Positions 16,747-25,679 of a stretch of 35,281 nt of DNA are shown here, in pieces. The stretch is taken from assembly GCA_900539265.1 (NCBI GenBank), contig UQBM01000020.1, positions 1 to 35,281 of the forward strand, given 5' to 3'. The stretch comes from an uncultured Mollicutes bacterium (GTDB lineage: Bacteria; Bacillota_I; Bacilli_A; ML615J-28; CAG-313). Position 1 is the stretch's first letter; every line of letters begins with the position of its first letter. The notes under the pieces were generated by a model. It worked only from the letters and a program-made list of their open reading frames with translations. It did not search any database and was not told the DNA's origin. The position numbers and the translations under genes were made by a program.

Positions 16747-18014
16747 TAGACGAAATTTTATATAAAGAACAAATAGATGCTATAAAAGAGTATGTTAAAA
16801 AAAATCAATATATTTCTTTAGCAAAGATATCTGAAATTTTTGACAATAACATTTCCGATGAATTATTAGATGATATTGTTGAGTATCTAGATAATGAAGG
16901 AGTTGAGATAACTAAAGATAGTGAAGAGGTTCCAAGCGAAGAAGAATTATTAACAGAGATTGCTGATGATGATTTTGAAGCTTTTGTAGAAGATTTGGAG
17001 ACTGATGATGAATTAGGGGAATTAGCTTCGGCTGTTGATAGTGAAATTAAAGTATCAGATTTTGAAGATATTGTATCTGTTAGTTATTCAGCGGATGATC
17101 CAGTTAAAATGTATTTAAGGGATATTGGTCAAATTGATTTATTAACGATAACACAAGAATCTGAATATGCTAGAATGTATCAAGAATCCTTGATGTGTCA
17201 AGATAAGATTGATACATATAAGCGACAAGGTAAACAACTTAGTGAAGATGAATTAAAAGAATTAACCGAAAAAATAGAACTAGGTGAAGAAGCTAGAAAA
17301 ATTTTAATCGAGTCTAATTTACGACTTGTTGTATCTATTGCAAAAAGATATTTAGGTAGAGGTCTTCCTTTTCTTGACCTTATTCAAGAAGGTAATATGG
17401 GACTCATGAAAGCTGTTAATAAATTTGATCCAACTAAAGGTTTTAAATTCTCAACTTATGCTACATGGTGGATTCGCCAAGCCATTACAAGAGCGATTGC
17501 TGATAATGCACGAACAATTAGAATTCCAGTTCATATGGTTGAAACAATTAATAAACTAGTTCGAACAACGAGAAGATTAACACAAGAAAAGCGTCGTGAG
17601 CCGACTGCAGAAGAGATTGCAGCTGAGATGAAAATTTCAGTAGAAAAAGTACAACAAATTCAAAGAATTGCTCAAGAGCCTATGTCATTTGATGCAACTG
17701 TTGGTGAAGATGATGATTCTAGTTTAGGTGATTTTATTGATGATAAAGAGACCTTAAATCCTTTAGAATATACACAAAATATGATATATCGTGAAGAAAT
17801 TGAAAAAGTTTTACAAACTCTTACGCCAAGAGAAGAGAAGGTTATTCGCCTTCGCTATGGTTTGGATGACAATAGACCGCGGACTCTTGAAGAAGTTGGT
17901 AAAGAATTTGGTGTAACTCGTGAAAGAATTAGACAGATTGAAGCCAAAGCAATTAGAAGACTTCGTCATCCAAGCAGATTAAAGCGGTTAGAACAACATC
18001 GTGTAAAATATTAA
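16743..18014 (+). CDS. sigA: Primary RNA polymerase sigma factor (sigma-70/SigA)
   Basis: Housekeeping sigma factor. An N-terminal acidic region 1.1 precedes region 1.2 (VKMYLRDIG). Regions 2.1-2.4 run from LRLVVSIAKRY through FSTYATWWIRQAI, followed by region 3. Region 4.2 contains the helix-turn-helix TLEEVGKEFGVTRERIRQIE. It is 423 aa. It starts inside the end of dnaG, with AAGGAGG 4-5 bases upstream, so the two are translationally coupled as in the classical dnaG-sigA operon. Its conserved regions agree with the TTGACA/TATAAT promoters seen throughout this window. Confidence 0.97.
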   Translation: MIDEILYKEQIDAIKEYVKKNQYISLAKISEIFDNNISDELLDDIVEYLDNEGVEITKDSEEVPSEEELLTEIADDDFEAFVEDLETDDELGELASAVDSEIKVSDFEDIVSVSYSADDPVKMYLRDIGQIDLLTITQESEYARMYQESLMCQDKIDTYKRQGKQLSEDELKELTEKIELGEEARKILIESNLRLVVSIAKRYLGRGLPFLDLIQEGNMGLMKAVNKFDPTKGFKFSTYATWWIRQAITRAIADNARTIRIPVHMVETINKLVRTTRRLTQEKRREPTAEEIAAEMKISVEKVQQIQRIAQEPMSFDATVGEDDDSSLGDFIDDKETLNPLEYTQNMIYREEIEKVLQTLTPREEKVIRLRYGLDDNRPRTLEEVGKEFGVTRERIRQIEAKAIRRLRHPSRLKRLEQHRVKY

Positions 18015-18018
18015 AAAT

Positions 18019-18080
18019 ATACAAATGTTATAGTACAAAAGTAATAATTCTACTATGTAAATATAACATTTGTATTTTTA
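18019..18080 (+). terminator. Long hairpin between sigA and trmK
   Basis: A 14-bp inverted repeat (left arm 18019-18032, right arm 18062-18075) encloses an inner TAGTA / TACTA pair and is followed by TTTTTA. It looks like a terminator, but trmK starts only 14 bases later with no room for another promoter. It may act as a partial terminator or processing hairpin controlling trmK-yqfO. Confidence 0.65.
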
Positions 18081-18093
18081 AATAGGTGAGAAA

Positions 18094-18765
18094 ATGTTAT
18101 CAATAAGATTACAACAAGTATTAGAATATATAAGTTCAAATGATCGATTAGCAGATATAGGCTGTGATCATGGATATCTAACAATTGGTGCTATTGAAAA
18201 AGGTGTTAGATTTGTACAATTAATCGATAACAAAGAAGGCCCTTTAACAATAGCAAAGAAAAATTTAAAGCAATTTGAAAATATGGCCCAGGTAATTTAT
18301 ACACATGCGGATGGATTAGCAAATTTAGATAATTTGGTAAATGTAGTTTGTATTTGTGGTATGGGTGGGGATTTGATATATAATATTATTAATGACAATT
18401 TAGTAAAGGCGAAAGGATTAGATTTTCTAATTTTGCAACCCAATTCTAAAGTTGAAAAATTACGTGAAAAGATGGCAAATCTAAAATTTGAGATAATTGA
18501 TGAACAAATTGTCTATGATAAAAAAAAATATTATCAAATCATTAAAGTTAAACACAATCCCAAAATGACAAGTCTCAGTAAAAAACAAATACTATTTGGA
18601 CCTATTTTATTAAAAGAAAAAAAAGAAATTTTTCTTAATTATTTACATAATAAATTGCTTATAATTAATGATATTATTGAAAAAAATAAAATTTCATCTG
18701 CTAATATATATCAATTAAAAGAAAAAAAAGATATGATAGAGGAGATATTAAATGAAACAATTTGA
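18094..18765 (+). CDS. trmK: tRNA (adenine22-N1)-methyltransferase
   Basis: SAM-dependent enzyme that makes m1A22 in tRNA. The SAM-binding motif ADIGCDHGYL is at 20-29, CGMGG at 88-92 and LQPNS at 114-118, all TrmK (YqfN) signatures; a helical C-terminal extension (about 150-223) is present. It follows sigA as in Bacillus. AGGTGAG precedes the ATG. No separate promoter can fit between the hairpin after sigA and the gene, so it probably depends on read-through. It overlaps the next gene by 14 bases. Confidence 0.93.
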   Translation: MLSIRLQQVLEYISSNDRLADIGCDHGYLTIGAIEKGVRFVQLIDNKEGPLTIAKKNLKQFENMAQVIYTHADGLANLDNLVNVVCICGMGGDLIYNIINDNLVKAKGLDFLILQPNSKVEKLREKMANLKFEIIDEQIVYDKKKYYQIIKVKHNPKMTSLSKKQILFGPILLKEKKEIFLNYLHNKLLIINDIIEKNKISSANIYQLKEKKDMIEEILNETI

Positions 18766-19534
18766 AATAACAAATTTTTTAGAATCAAAATTTCCTAATA
18801 CTTTAGCTAGCCAATTTGACGTAGGGAAAATTGGTCTCCAATTTGGTTCAAAAGATAAACGGATTGATAAAATTATTATAGCATTAGATGGTACAAGGGA
18901 TGTTGTAGATGAGGCGATTGAAAAAAAATGTGATTTATTAATAACACATCATCCGTTTATGTTTTTTCCACTTTTATCGGTTGATTATGATAGTGCTTTT
19001 GGAAAAAAGCTATTAAAAATTTTTAACGCCAAATTAAATGTTTATTCTATGCATACTAATTTTGATACAGCCCTTGGAGGAATGAATGATATTTTAGCAT
19101 CATTGCTAAAATTAGAAAATATTAGAGCAGAAAAAGAAGAAATAGACAATGATTGCTTTATAAGAATTGGTGAGATTGCACCGATAAAATTAAAAGACTA
19201 TGTAAGTATTGTCAATAAAAATTTACAAAAGTCTGTTATTAGATATGTTGGTTGTGATGAAAAAATACTTAAAAGAGTCGGGATCATTGGAGGAGCAGGT
19301 GCCAACGAATTAAATAACGCGATAAAACTTGGTTGTGACTGTCTTATAACTGGCGAAGTTAAACACAATCAAGCATTAGATGCATTAGAAAAGGGGATTG
19401 CGGTAATTGAAGTTAGCCATAGTGTTGAGGCTTTATTTAAGGGATATTTACAAGAAATATTAATTAAAGAATTTCCAACTTGTGAAATTATTATATCACA
19501 AAATGAAAGTGATCCATTTAAGTCATTTCAATGA
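18752..19534 (+). CDS. NIF3/DUF34 (YqfO-like) metal-binding protein
   Basis: A member of the NIF3/YqfO/YbgI family, dinuclear-metal proteins often annotated as GTP cyclohydrolase 1 type 2 although the role is unsettled. The metal ligands are visible: ITHHP (His66, His67), HTNFDTALGG (His101, Asp105) and the C-terminal EVSHSVE. At 260 aa it lacks the PII/CutA-like insert that makes Bacillus YqfO about 370 aa. GAGGAG lies inside the trmK end. trmK-yqfO is a conserved Firmicutes pair. Confidence 0.9.
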   Translation: MKQFEITNFLESKFPNTLASQFDVGKIGLQFGSKDKRIDKIIIALDGTRDVVDEAIEKKCDLLITHHPFMFFPLLSVDYDSAFGKKLLKIFNAKLNVYSMHTNFDTALGGMNDILASLLKLENIRAEKEEIDNDCFIRIGEIAPIKLKDYVSIVNKNLQKSVIRYVGCDEKILKRVGIIGGAGANELNNAIKLGCDCLITGEVKHNQALDALEKGIAVIEVSHSVEALFKGYLQEILIKEFPTCEIIISQNESDPFKSFQ

Positions 19535-19580
19535 TTTGTTAAGTTTTTGACTTTTACTGTACAAAAGTTCAATAAAAATA

Positions 19581-19610
19581 AAAAATAGTAAGTATCTACT
19601 TACTATTTTT
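19581..19610. terminator. Terminator after the NIF3-family gene
   Basis: A perfect 14-bp inverted repeat (AAAAATAGTAAGTA / TACTTACTATTTTT) with a 2-base spacer. It is symmetric, so it may work in both directions. Confidence 0.8.
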
Positions 19611-19617
19611 AAGAAAA

Positions 19618-19641
19618 ACTTCTAAAAATTAATTTAGAAGT
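19618..19641 (-). terminator. Terminator of the ferredoxin gene
   Basis: ACTTCTAAA / TTTAGAAGT, loop of 6, followed on the minus strand by a T-rich run; it lies just past the ferredoxin stop codon. Confidence 0.7.
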
Positions 19642-19659
19642 AAAGTTAATACTTTATTA

Positions 19660-19827
19660 TTACTCTTCTACTATTGCTTCAACAGGACAGTTTTCTTGAC
19701 ATGCTCCACAATCAATGCATTGTTCAGGGTCAATTACATAAATATCGCCTTCTGAAATACATTCTACAGGGCAATTAGCAGCACAACTTCCACATGCAAT
19801 ACATTTATCTGTAATTTTTCTTGGCAT
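19660..19827 (-). CDS. 2[4Fe-4S] bacterial-type ferredoxin
   Basis: A 55-aa protein starting MPRKITDKC with two complete CxxCxxCxxxCP clusters: Cys9, Cys12, Cys15, Cys19, and Cys37, Cys40, Cys43, Cys47, the classical clostridial-type ferredoxin. It carries low-potential electrons for anaerobic metabolism (for example pyruvate:ferredoxin oxidoreductase or hydrogenase). GGAGGA precedes the ATG, and a well-formed promoter and a terminator frame it as a single-gene unit. It points to an anaerobic lifestyle; partners are not in the window. Confidence 0.95.
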   Translation of the reverse strand: MPRKITDKCIACGSCAANCPVECISEGDIYVIDPEQCIDCGACQENCPVEAIVEE

Positions 19828-19857
19828 AATAATTCCTCCATTATCTTTTATAGTAAA

Positions 19858-19886
19858 ATTATAGTTTAAATTTGTTTAAATTGCAA
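19858..19886 (-). promoter_or_regulatory. Sigma-A promoter of the ferredoxin gene
   Basis: On the minus strand TTGCAA (19881-19886), 17-base spacer, TATAAT (19858-19863). Confidence 0.7.
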
Positions 19887-19944
19887 GGATATTGCAAATA
19901 AAAACTTCAGTAATAATAGTGATTTTGATACATTGGCATATAAC

Positions 19945-19973
19945 TTGAAAATAATAATTTATTTTGTTATAAT
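19945..19973 (+). promoter_or_regulatory. Sigma-A promoter of yneF
   Basis: TTGAAA (19945-19950), 17-base spacer, TATAAT (19968-19973) with extended TGT. Confidence 0.75.
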
Positions 19974-20007
19974 AATTTTACTTTACTCGAAAGGAGATTT
20001 AAATAAT

Positions 20008-20226
20008 ATGTTGCAATGGTGGGTATGTTTATTAATTGGTATTGGATGTTTAGTAGTAGGATTCGTCATTGGCTTTTTTGTGATACGTGCAGTATTTACT
20101 AAACAATTGAAAAAAAATCCCCCAATAAATCGTGATATGATTCGTGCAATGTTTATGCAAATGGGAAGAAAGCCATCCGAAAAAGACATTACTAGAGTTA
20201 TGAATTCAATGAATCAATACAAATAG
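20008..20226 (+). CDS. yneF: UPF0154 (YneF-like) small membrane protein
   Basis: A 72-aa protein with one N-terminal TM helix (about residues 4-28) and the conserved cytoplasmic block LKKNPPINRDMIRAMFMQMG, followed by RKPSEKDITRVM. This pattern defines UPF0154, present across Bacilli and mycoplasmas; function unknown. AAGGAG is well placed for the ATG at 20008; the longer frame from 19933 begins upstream of the promoter and is not real. It lies near plsY-parE-parC, as in Bacillus. Confidence 0.92.
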   Translation: MLQWWVCLLIGIGCLVVGFVIGFFVIRAVFTKQLKKNPPINRDMIRAMFMQMGRKPSEKDITRVMNSMNQYK

Positions 20227-20235
20227 TTTAATAAT

Positions 20236-20268
20236 AAACGGTTCGCCACTTTTGCGAACCGTTTTATC
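20236..20268. terminator. Terminator between yneF and plsY
   Basis: An 11-bp perfect stem AAACGGTTCGC / GCGAACCGTTT with a 7-base loop, between convergent genes; T-rich on both sides. Confidence 0.8.
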
Positions 20269-20301
20269 ATATCTAAATTTTAAATGGTTATGTAAAGGAT
20301 T

Positions 20302-20931
20302 TTATGATTTTTTATCAAATAATTTTATTTTATTTTCTTCATTTTTAATTAATCGTTTATAATTGGGGATATGTTTTATGACAATTAGAATAAAAGTAAA
20401 AATAAGGAAAATTAATAAATAAATATCATTTTTTTGCATAATAAAATAAGCAATTATTAATGATAACGTACCAAAAGTTGAGGCAACTGAAATATATTTT
20501 GTAAAAATGGCAACTAAAACAAAAATTATCGATCCCACAACTGCTAGTGGCCAAAAATAACATGTTATTACTCCTGTAAAACATGATATTCCCTTTCCAC
20601 CTTTAAATTTTAAGAAAACAGGGAAAAGATGTCCTAATATTGCTAAAGCACCATAAATTAGTGGATGAATATGAATAGTAAAAAAATTGTCTTGATAATT
20701 GAAAATGTATTTACTTATAATAACGAAGATGCCTGCCTTAATAAAGTCAAGTAAAAATACAATAAGACCATATCCTTTACCTAATGTTCTTGAAGCATTG
20801 GTTGCCCCTATATTATGGCTACCATAACTACGAATATCAATTCCTTTAGTTTTGCCAATTAAATATCCAACTGGAATGGAACCTACTAAATAAGATAATA
20901 TCATCATTAAAATTGGTATAAAGGTTCCCAT
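20302..20931 (-). CDS. plsY: Glycerol-3-phosphate acyltransferase PlsY
   Basis: Integral membrane enzyme transferring acyl groups from acyl-phosphate to glycerol-3-phosphate, the first step of phospholipid synthesis. It shows the three PlsY loop motifs: GSHNIGATN at 37-45 with the following RTLGK, GHLFPVFLKFKGGKG at 100-114 (the second Gly-Gly-Lys-Gly substrate loop), and a third near 145-160. About five TM helices in 209 aa. GGAGGTGA precedes the ATG. It lies back to back with parE, next to which it is also found in Bacillus. Confidence 0.95.
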   Translation of the reverse strand: MGTFIPILMMILSYLVGSIPVGYLIGKTKGIDIRSYGSHNIGATNASRTLGKGYGLIVFLLDFIKAGIFVIISKYIFNYQDNFFTIHIHPLIYGALAILGHLFPVFLKFKGGKGISCFTGVITCYFWPLAVVGSIIFVLVAIFTKYISVASTFGTLSLIIAYFIMQKNDIYLLIFLIFTFILIVIKHIPNYKRLIKNEENKIKLFDKKS

Positions 20932-20955
20932 ATTTTCACCTCCAAAATTACAAAT

Positions 20956-20984
20956 ATTATACTATAATTTTAATTATATTTCAA
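20956..20984 (-). promoter_or_regulatory. Sigma-A promoter of plsY
   Basis: On the minus strand TTGAAA (20979-20984), 17-base spacer, TATAAT (20956-20961). Confidence 0.7.
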
Positions 20985-21133
20985 ATAAAAGTTCTTGTAA
21001 TAAAATAAAGGATAAACTCTTGTCATTATAAAAAATCTTGAATACTTAATAAACATATTGGTAAAAAATAAAATCATATTATGTCGAATTATTAATTTAT
21101 CTATGGTTTAGTTAGATATTTTAACTATTTTTC

Positions 21134-21162
21134 TTGCCAAAAAAATAAATTTGTGTTATAAT
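21134..21162 (+). promoter_or_regulatory. Sigma-A promoter of parE-parC
   Basis: TTGCCA (21134-21139), 17-base spacer, TATAAT (21157-21162) with extended TGT. The 270-base plsY-parE spacer otherwise shows only AT-rich sequence. Confidence 0.75.
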
Positions 21163-21201
21163 AAATAAAGATGGTAAAAAATAAGTTGAAAGGGTGGTAT
21201 C

Positions 21202-23142
21202 ATGGCAAAAACTACAAATGTTTATAATGAGGATTCAATTCAAGTCTTACAAGGATTAGAAGCAGTTCGCAAACGTCCTGGTATGTACATTGGCTCAACA
21301 GATGCAAGAGGTCTTCATCATCTTGTTTGGGAAATAGTTGATAATGCTATTGATGAAGCCTTGTCAGGTTATGGTAATCACATCATTGTAAATATTCATA
21401 AAGATAATAGTATTGAGGTAATGGATAATGGTCGTGGTATTCCAACAGGGATTCATAAAGCTGAAAAACGTCCTACACCTGAAGTAATTTTTAATACTTT
21501 ACACGCTGGAGGAAAATTTGATACTGAAGGTGGATATAAGGTATCTGGAGGTCTCCATGGTGTAGGTTCAAGTGTTGTTAATGCTTTAAGCGAGTGGTTA
21601 ACGGTTACGATTTATCGTGATGGTAAAATATATAACCAAACATATCGAAATGGTGGTAAAGTCATTGAAAAGCCTAAAAATTTGGGTGAAACTAAAAGAA
21701 CAGGTTCAACCATCCAATTTAAACCTGATCCTAAAATTTTTTCTTCTACCATTTTTGAATATAAAACTATTGCACAAAGATTAAAAGAATCAGCATATTT
21801 GATAAAAGGTTTAAAAATTGATTTAAATGATTTAAGAACGAATAAATCTGAAAGTTTTCATTATGAAAATGGAATTGTTGAATTTATTAAAACTTTAACG
21901 GCTGGTAAAGATGCTTTATATGAACCAGTTTTTTTAAGTGGTAATATGTTCAAAATTAATATAGAGGTATCTTTAATATATTGTGAAAAAACTTATAATG
22001 AAAATATTTTATCTTTTGTCAATAATATTAGAACACGAGATGGTGGAACTCATGAAATTGGCTTTAAATCTGCTATTACAAGAGCATTTAATGATCATGC
22101 CCGATTAATAGGAGCTTTAAAAGATAAAGATTTAAATCTAGATGGTGCTGACATTAGAGAAGGTCTAACTGCTATCATTTCAATTAGAATTCCTGAAGAC
22201 TTATTACAATTTGAAGGACAAACAAAAAATAAATTGGGAACACCTGAGGCTAAGAATGCGGTTGAACAAGTTGTATATGATCAAATGAAGTCTTATCTTG
22301 CAGAAAACGGTCAAATTTCAAGCAATTTAATTGCAAGATCAATTAGAGCTGCTAAAGCTAGGGAGGCTGCTAAAAAAGCTCGAGATGAGGTCAGAATGGT
22401 TAAACAAAAAACCTCGAAACCTGCTAATTTGATTGGTAAACTGACACCTGCTCAATATAAAAATCCAGATAAAAATGAATTGTTTTTGGTGGAAGGAGAT
22501 TCTGCAGGTGGTACCGCAAAACAAGGTCGGGATCGGAGTTTTCAGGCTATTTTACCACTTAGAGGAAAGGTAATTAATACTGCTAAAGCTAAAATAGAGG
22601 AAGTTTTAAAAAATGAAGAAATAATGTCAATAATTAATGCTATAGGTGGTGGTTTTGGTCCTGACTTTGACGTTACAAAATCTAATTATAATAAAGTAAT
22701 TATAATGACAGATGCCGATACTGATGGTGCTCATATTCAAATTCTTTTATTAACTTTTTTCTATCGTTATATGAAACCACTAGTTGAAAATGGTATGGTA
22801 TATATTGCGACTCCACCTCTTTATAAAATAACTTCTAAAAGTGGTATTGAATATGCTTGGACTGATGAAGAACTGAGGGAAAAAATCCAAAAGAAAAATG
22901 TTCAAATACAGCGTTATAAAGGTCTTGGTGAAATGAATGATGAACAACTTTGGGAAACAACAATGGATCCAACAAGAAGAACCCTAATTAAAGTTTTAAT
23001 AGGTGAAGATGGCGATGCTGAAAATAAAATGGAAATTTTGATGGGTGATGATGTTGAGCCAAGACGTGAATGGATTGAAAATAATGTTGTATTTGATAAT
23101 GATGATAATTTTATTTTAGAGGATGTGTCTGAAGATGAATAG
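21202..23142 (+). CDS. parE: DNA topoisomerase IV subunit B
   Basis: ATPase subunit of topoisomerase IV, which decatenates daughter chromosomes. The GHKL ATPase is at the N-terminus (EIVDNAIDEAL, MDNGRGIPTG, GGLHGVGSSVVNALS). The TOPRIM domain shows EGDSAGG from about residue 431 and DADTDGAHI at about 504, with PLRGKVINTAKA between. It is called ParE rather than GyrB because the N-terminus (YNEDSIQVLQGLEAVRKRPG, then GSTDARGLHHLVWE) matches Firmicutes ParE, and because it is followed by parC and neighbours plsY. 646 aa. AAGGGTGG precedes the ATG. Confidence 0.95.
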   Translation: MAKTTNVYNEDSIQVLQGLEAVRKRPGMYIGSTDARGLHHLVWEIVDNAIDEALSGYGNHIIVNIHKDNSIEVMDNGRGIPTGIHKAEKRPTPEVIFNTLHAGGKFDTEGGYKVSGGLHGVGSSVVNALSEWLTVTIYRDGKIYNQTYRNGGKVIEKPKNLGETKRTGSTIQFKPDPKIFSSTIFEYKTIAQRLKESAYLIKGLKIDLNDLRTNKSESFHYENGIVEFIKTLTAGKDALYEPVFLSGNMFKINIEVSLIYCEKTYNENILSFVNNIRTRDGGTHEIGFKSAITRAFNDHARLIGALKDKDLNLDGADIREGLTAIISIRIPEDLLQFEGQTKNKLGTPEAKNAVEQVVYDQMKSYLAENGQISSNLIARSIRAAKAREAAKKARDEVRMVKQKTSKPANLIGKLTPAQYKNPDKNELFLVEGDSAGGTAKQGRDRSFQAILPLRGKVINTAKAKIEEVLKNEEIMSIINAIGGGFGPDFDVTKSNYNKVIIMTDADTDGAHIQILLLTFFYRYMKPLVENGMVYIATPPLYKITSKSGIEYAWTDEELREKIQKKNVQIQRYKGLGEMNDEQLWETTMDPTRRTLIKVLIGEDGDAENKMEILMGDDVEPRREWIENNVVFDNDDNFILEDVSEDE

Positions 23143-25609
23143 TAAAAATAACATATCTAAAAAAATGGATAAGTTTGTCGAAGAATATTTAGTAGAAAAC
23201 TTTGAAAATATAATGGGAGATCGTTTTGGAAGATATTCTAAATATATTATTCAAGATCGTGCCCTTCCTGATGTAAGAGATGGTTTAAAACCAGTTCAAA
23301 GAAGAATTCTTTATGCAATGCATAAACTTGGACTTACATCTAATAAACCTTTTAAAAAGTCCGCAAGAATCGTTGGTGATGTTATTGGTAAATATCATCC
23401 ACATGGTGACACCGCAGTCTATGATGCAATGGTTAGGATGAGTCAAACTTTTAAAATATTATTACCACTTATTGATATGCATGGGAATAATGGAAGTATT
23501 GATGGGGATCCTGCTGCCGCAATGCGTTATACAGAAGCTCGAATGAGTGTTTTTTCAGAACTTATGTTAGAGGATTTAGGGAAAAGAACAGTAGGTTTTG
23601 TACCTAATTTTGATGATGAGGAATTGGAACCAATAGTATTACCCTCAAAATTTCCTAATATTTTAGTTAATGGAGCAAGTGGTATATCTGCTGGTTATGC
23701 TACAGAAATTCCCCCTCACAATCCAGGAGAGGTAATAGATGCAGCTATTTATCGAATAAATAATCCTAATTCAACGACTGAAGAATTAATGCAATTTGTT
23801 AAAGGTCCTGATTTTCCTACTGGAGCAATTGTACAAGGACTTGAGGGATTAAAAAGTGCCTATGAAACAGGACGTGGTAAAGTTATTGTCCGTTCGAAAT
23901 ATGAGATTGATAAAAGTAAAATTGAACCAAGAATTATAATTACTGAGATTCCTTTTGATGTTAATAAGGCCGTTTTACTTAGAAAAATGAGTGATGTCGT
24001 TCAGTTAAAAGGTATTGAAGGAATTAAAATGATACGGGATGAATCAAGTAGGCAAGGCTTAAGAATTGTTATTGATTTAAGACGTGATGTAAATCCAGAT
24101 AATATTATTAATTTTTTATTAAAACAAACTGATTTACAAACTTCTTATAATTTTAATATGGTTGCTATATCTCAAGGTAGACCTTTACAAATGGGGCTTG
24201 TCGATATTCTTGATGCATATATTACACATCAAAAAGAAGTTATTACCAATCGTAGTAATTATGATTTAGAAAAATCACTTAAGCGTTTAGAGATTGTTAA
24301 AGGATTAATTTCTATGGTATCTATTTTAGATTCCGTTATTGCGACAATCAGAAATTCTAAAAATAAAGCTGATGCGAAAGAAAATATTATTTCAAAGTAT
24401 GGTTTTACCGATATTCAAGCAGAAGCAATTGTAATGTTACAATTATATCGTTTAACAAATACTGATATTTTTGCTTTAAGAACAGAACAAAAAGAATTAG
24501 AACAAAGTATTAAACAACTTAAGCATATTTTATCTAGTGAAACTGCTTTACAAAAAACAATTATTGCAGAACTTAGCCGAGTAAGAGAGATTGTAAATAT
24601 TGAAAGAAAGACTCAAATTGAACACGAAGTCGAAGAGGTCGAGGTTAAGACAGAAGAATTTATTGCAAAAGAAGATGTAATGCTCTTGATTACTCATGAT
24701 GGCTATTTAAAACGTCTTAGTAAAAAAGCTTTTCTTGCCACTACTGAACCAACAAAACTTAAAGATGGAGATGTTATTACAGATATATACGAGACTTCAA
24801 CTACGGATACTTTAATTCAATTTACCGATAAAGGAAATTATATATTTTTACCAATTCATAAAATTCCTGAGGTTAAGCACAAGGATTTAGGTTTTCATGT
24901 TAGTACATTAATTGGAATGGAAACGAATGAAAAAGTTATTTTTTCCTTTCCTGTTGATGATTTTAATAAAGAGCGTTATGTTCTTTTAGCAACTGCTTCG
25001 GGACTAATTAAACGAATAAAATTATCTAGTTTATATGTTACAAGATATTCTAAGGCATTAAAAGCTACAAAAATTAAAGATGATGATTATGTTGTTAGTG
25101 CTGATGTAGTAACTGGAAGTAATTATGAAGTTGTCATTGCTACTAAAGATGGATATATGAATCGTTATGATGCATCTGAAGTTAGTATTATTGAGCCTGC
25201 TTCTTTTGGAGTGAAATCCATTGAACTTAAGAGTAGACCTAATGATTATGTAGTCGGTGCTAAATATGTTAGTGAAAAAGATATTGTTTTACTACTTACC
25301 AATCGCGGTAATATTAAAAGACTTCGTCCAGAAGAAATTAACAAAGGAAAGAAAAATAATGTGGGTAAAATGTATCTAAAGGCGGTTAAGTCTAATATGC
25401 ATGAAGCCATTGACTTAGAAGTAATTCATGGCAAGAATGCTAATAGTGATCTTGCTAGTTATATTTTTTGTGAAAAAGGTTATGTTGAAATTGATTACAC
25501 TCTTCTTAGAACAGCAATTGCTGATAATGGGAAAAAATTTGTTTCTAATACTAATGGGAAACCTTATGAAATTGTTATTTGCCGAAATGATAATGATTTA
25601 GAATTATAA
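23135..25609 (+). CDS. parC: DNA topoisomerase IV subunit A
   Basis: DNA-cleaving subunit of topoisomerase IV. The catalytic tyrosine is Tyr132 in AAAMRYTEARMS. The quinolone-pocket helix reads HPHGDTAVYD, with Thr93 where Ser is usual and Asp97. A C-terminal beta-pinwheel with degenerate repeats occupies roughly 500-800. I start at the ATG at 23135 (824 aa), overlapping parE by 8 bases, with GAGGAT upstream; the frame start at 23123 is less likely. It is co-transcribed with parE. Confidence 0.95.
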   Translation: MNSKNNISKKMDKFVEEYLVENFENIMGDRFGRYSKYIIQDRALPDVRDGLKPVQRRILYAMHKLGLTSNKPFKKSARIVGDVIGKYHPHGDTAVYDAMVRMSQTFKILLPLIDMHGNNGSIDGDPAAAMRYTEARMSVFSELMLEDLGKRTVGFVPNFDDEELEPIVLPSKFPNILVNGASGISAGYATEIPPHNPGEVIDAAIYRINNPNSTTEELMQFVKGPDFPTGAIVQGLEGLKSAYETGRGKVIVRSKYEIDKSKIEPRIIITEIPFDVNKAVLLRKMSDVVQLKGIEGIKMIRDESSRQGLRIVIDLRRDVNPDNIINFLLKQTDLQTSYNFNMVAISQGRPLQMGLVDILDAYITHQKEVITNRSNYDLEKSLKRLEIVKGLISMVSILDSVIATIRNSKNKADAKENIISKYGFTDIQAEAIVMLQLYRLTNTDIFALRTEQKELEQSIKQLKHILSSETALQKTIIAELSRVREIVNIERKTQIEHEVEEVEVKTEEFIAKEDVMLLITHDGYLKRLSKKAFLATTEPTKLKDGDVITDIYETSTTDTLIQFTDKGNYIFLPIHKIPEVKHKDLGFHVSTLIGMETNEKVIFSFPVDDFNKERYVLLATASGLIKRIKLSSLYVTRYSKALKATKIKDDDYVVSADVVTGSNYEVVIATKDGYMNRYDASEVSIIEPASFGVKSIELKSRPNDYVVGAKYVSEKDIVLLLTNRGNIKRLRPEEINKGKKNNVGKMYLKAVKSNMHEAIDLEVIHGKNANSDLASYIFCEKGYVEIDYTLLRTAIADNGKKFVSNTNGKPYEIVICRNDNDLEL

Positions 25610-25648
25610 ATTTTAATTAGCATTTATATTACGGATATTTTGATATTA

Positions 25649-25657
25649 TGATATAAT
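25649..25657 (+). promoter_or_regulatory. Extended -10 promoter of the cmk-rpsA gene
   Basis: TGA-TATAAT, 22 bases before the start codon; a candidate -35 at 25629-25634 is poor. Confidence 0.5.
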
Positions 25658-25679
25658 TATCGCGTAGAGGTGGAAAGAC

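Noticed and set aside
20932..21201. Riboswitch or small gene in the plsY-parE spacer
   Set aside because: Only AT-rich sequence with two divergent promoters; no stable hairpin series and no open frame with a ribosome site.
21202..25609. gyrB-gyrA instead of parE-parC
   Set aside because: The N-terminal sequence of subunit B, the neighbour plsY and the absence of recF/dnaN context all favour topoisomerase IV.
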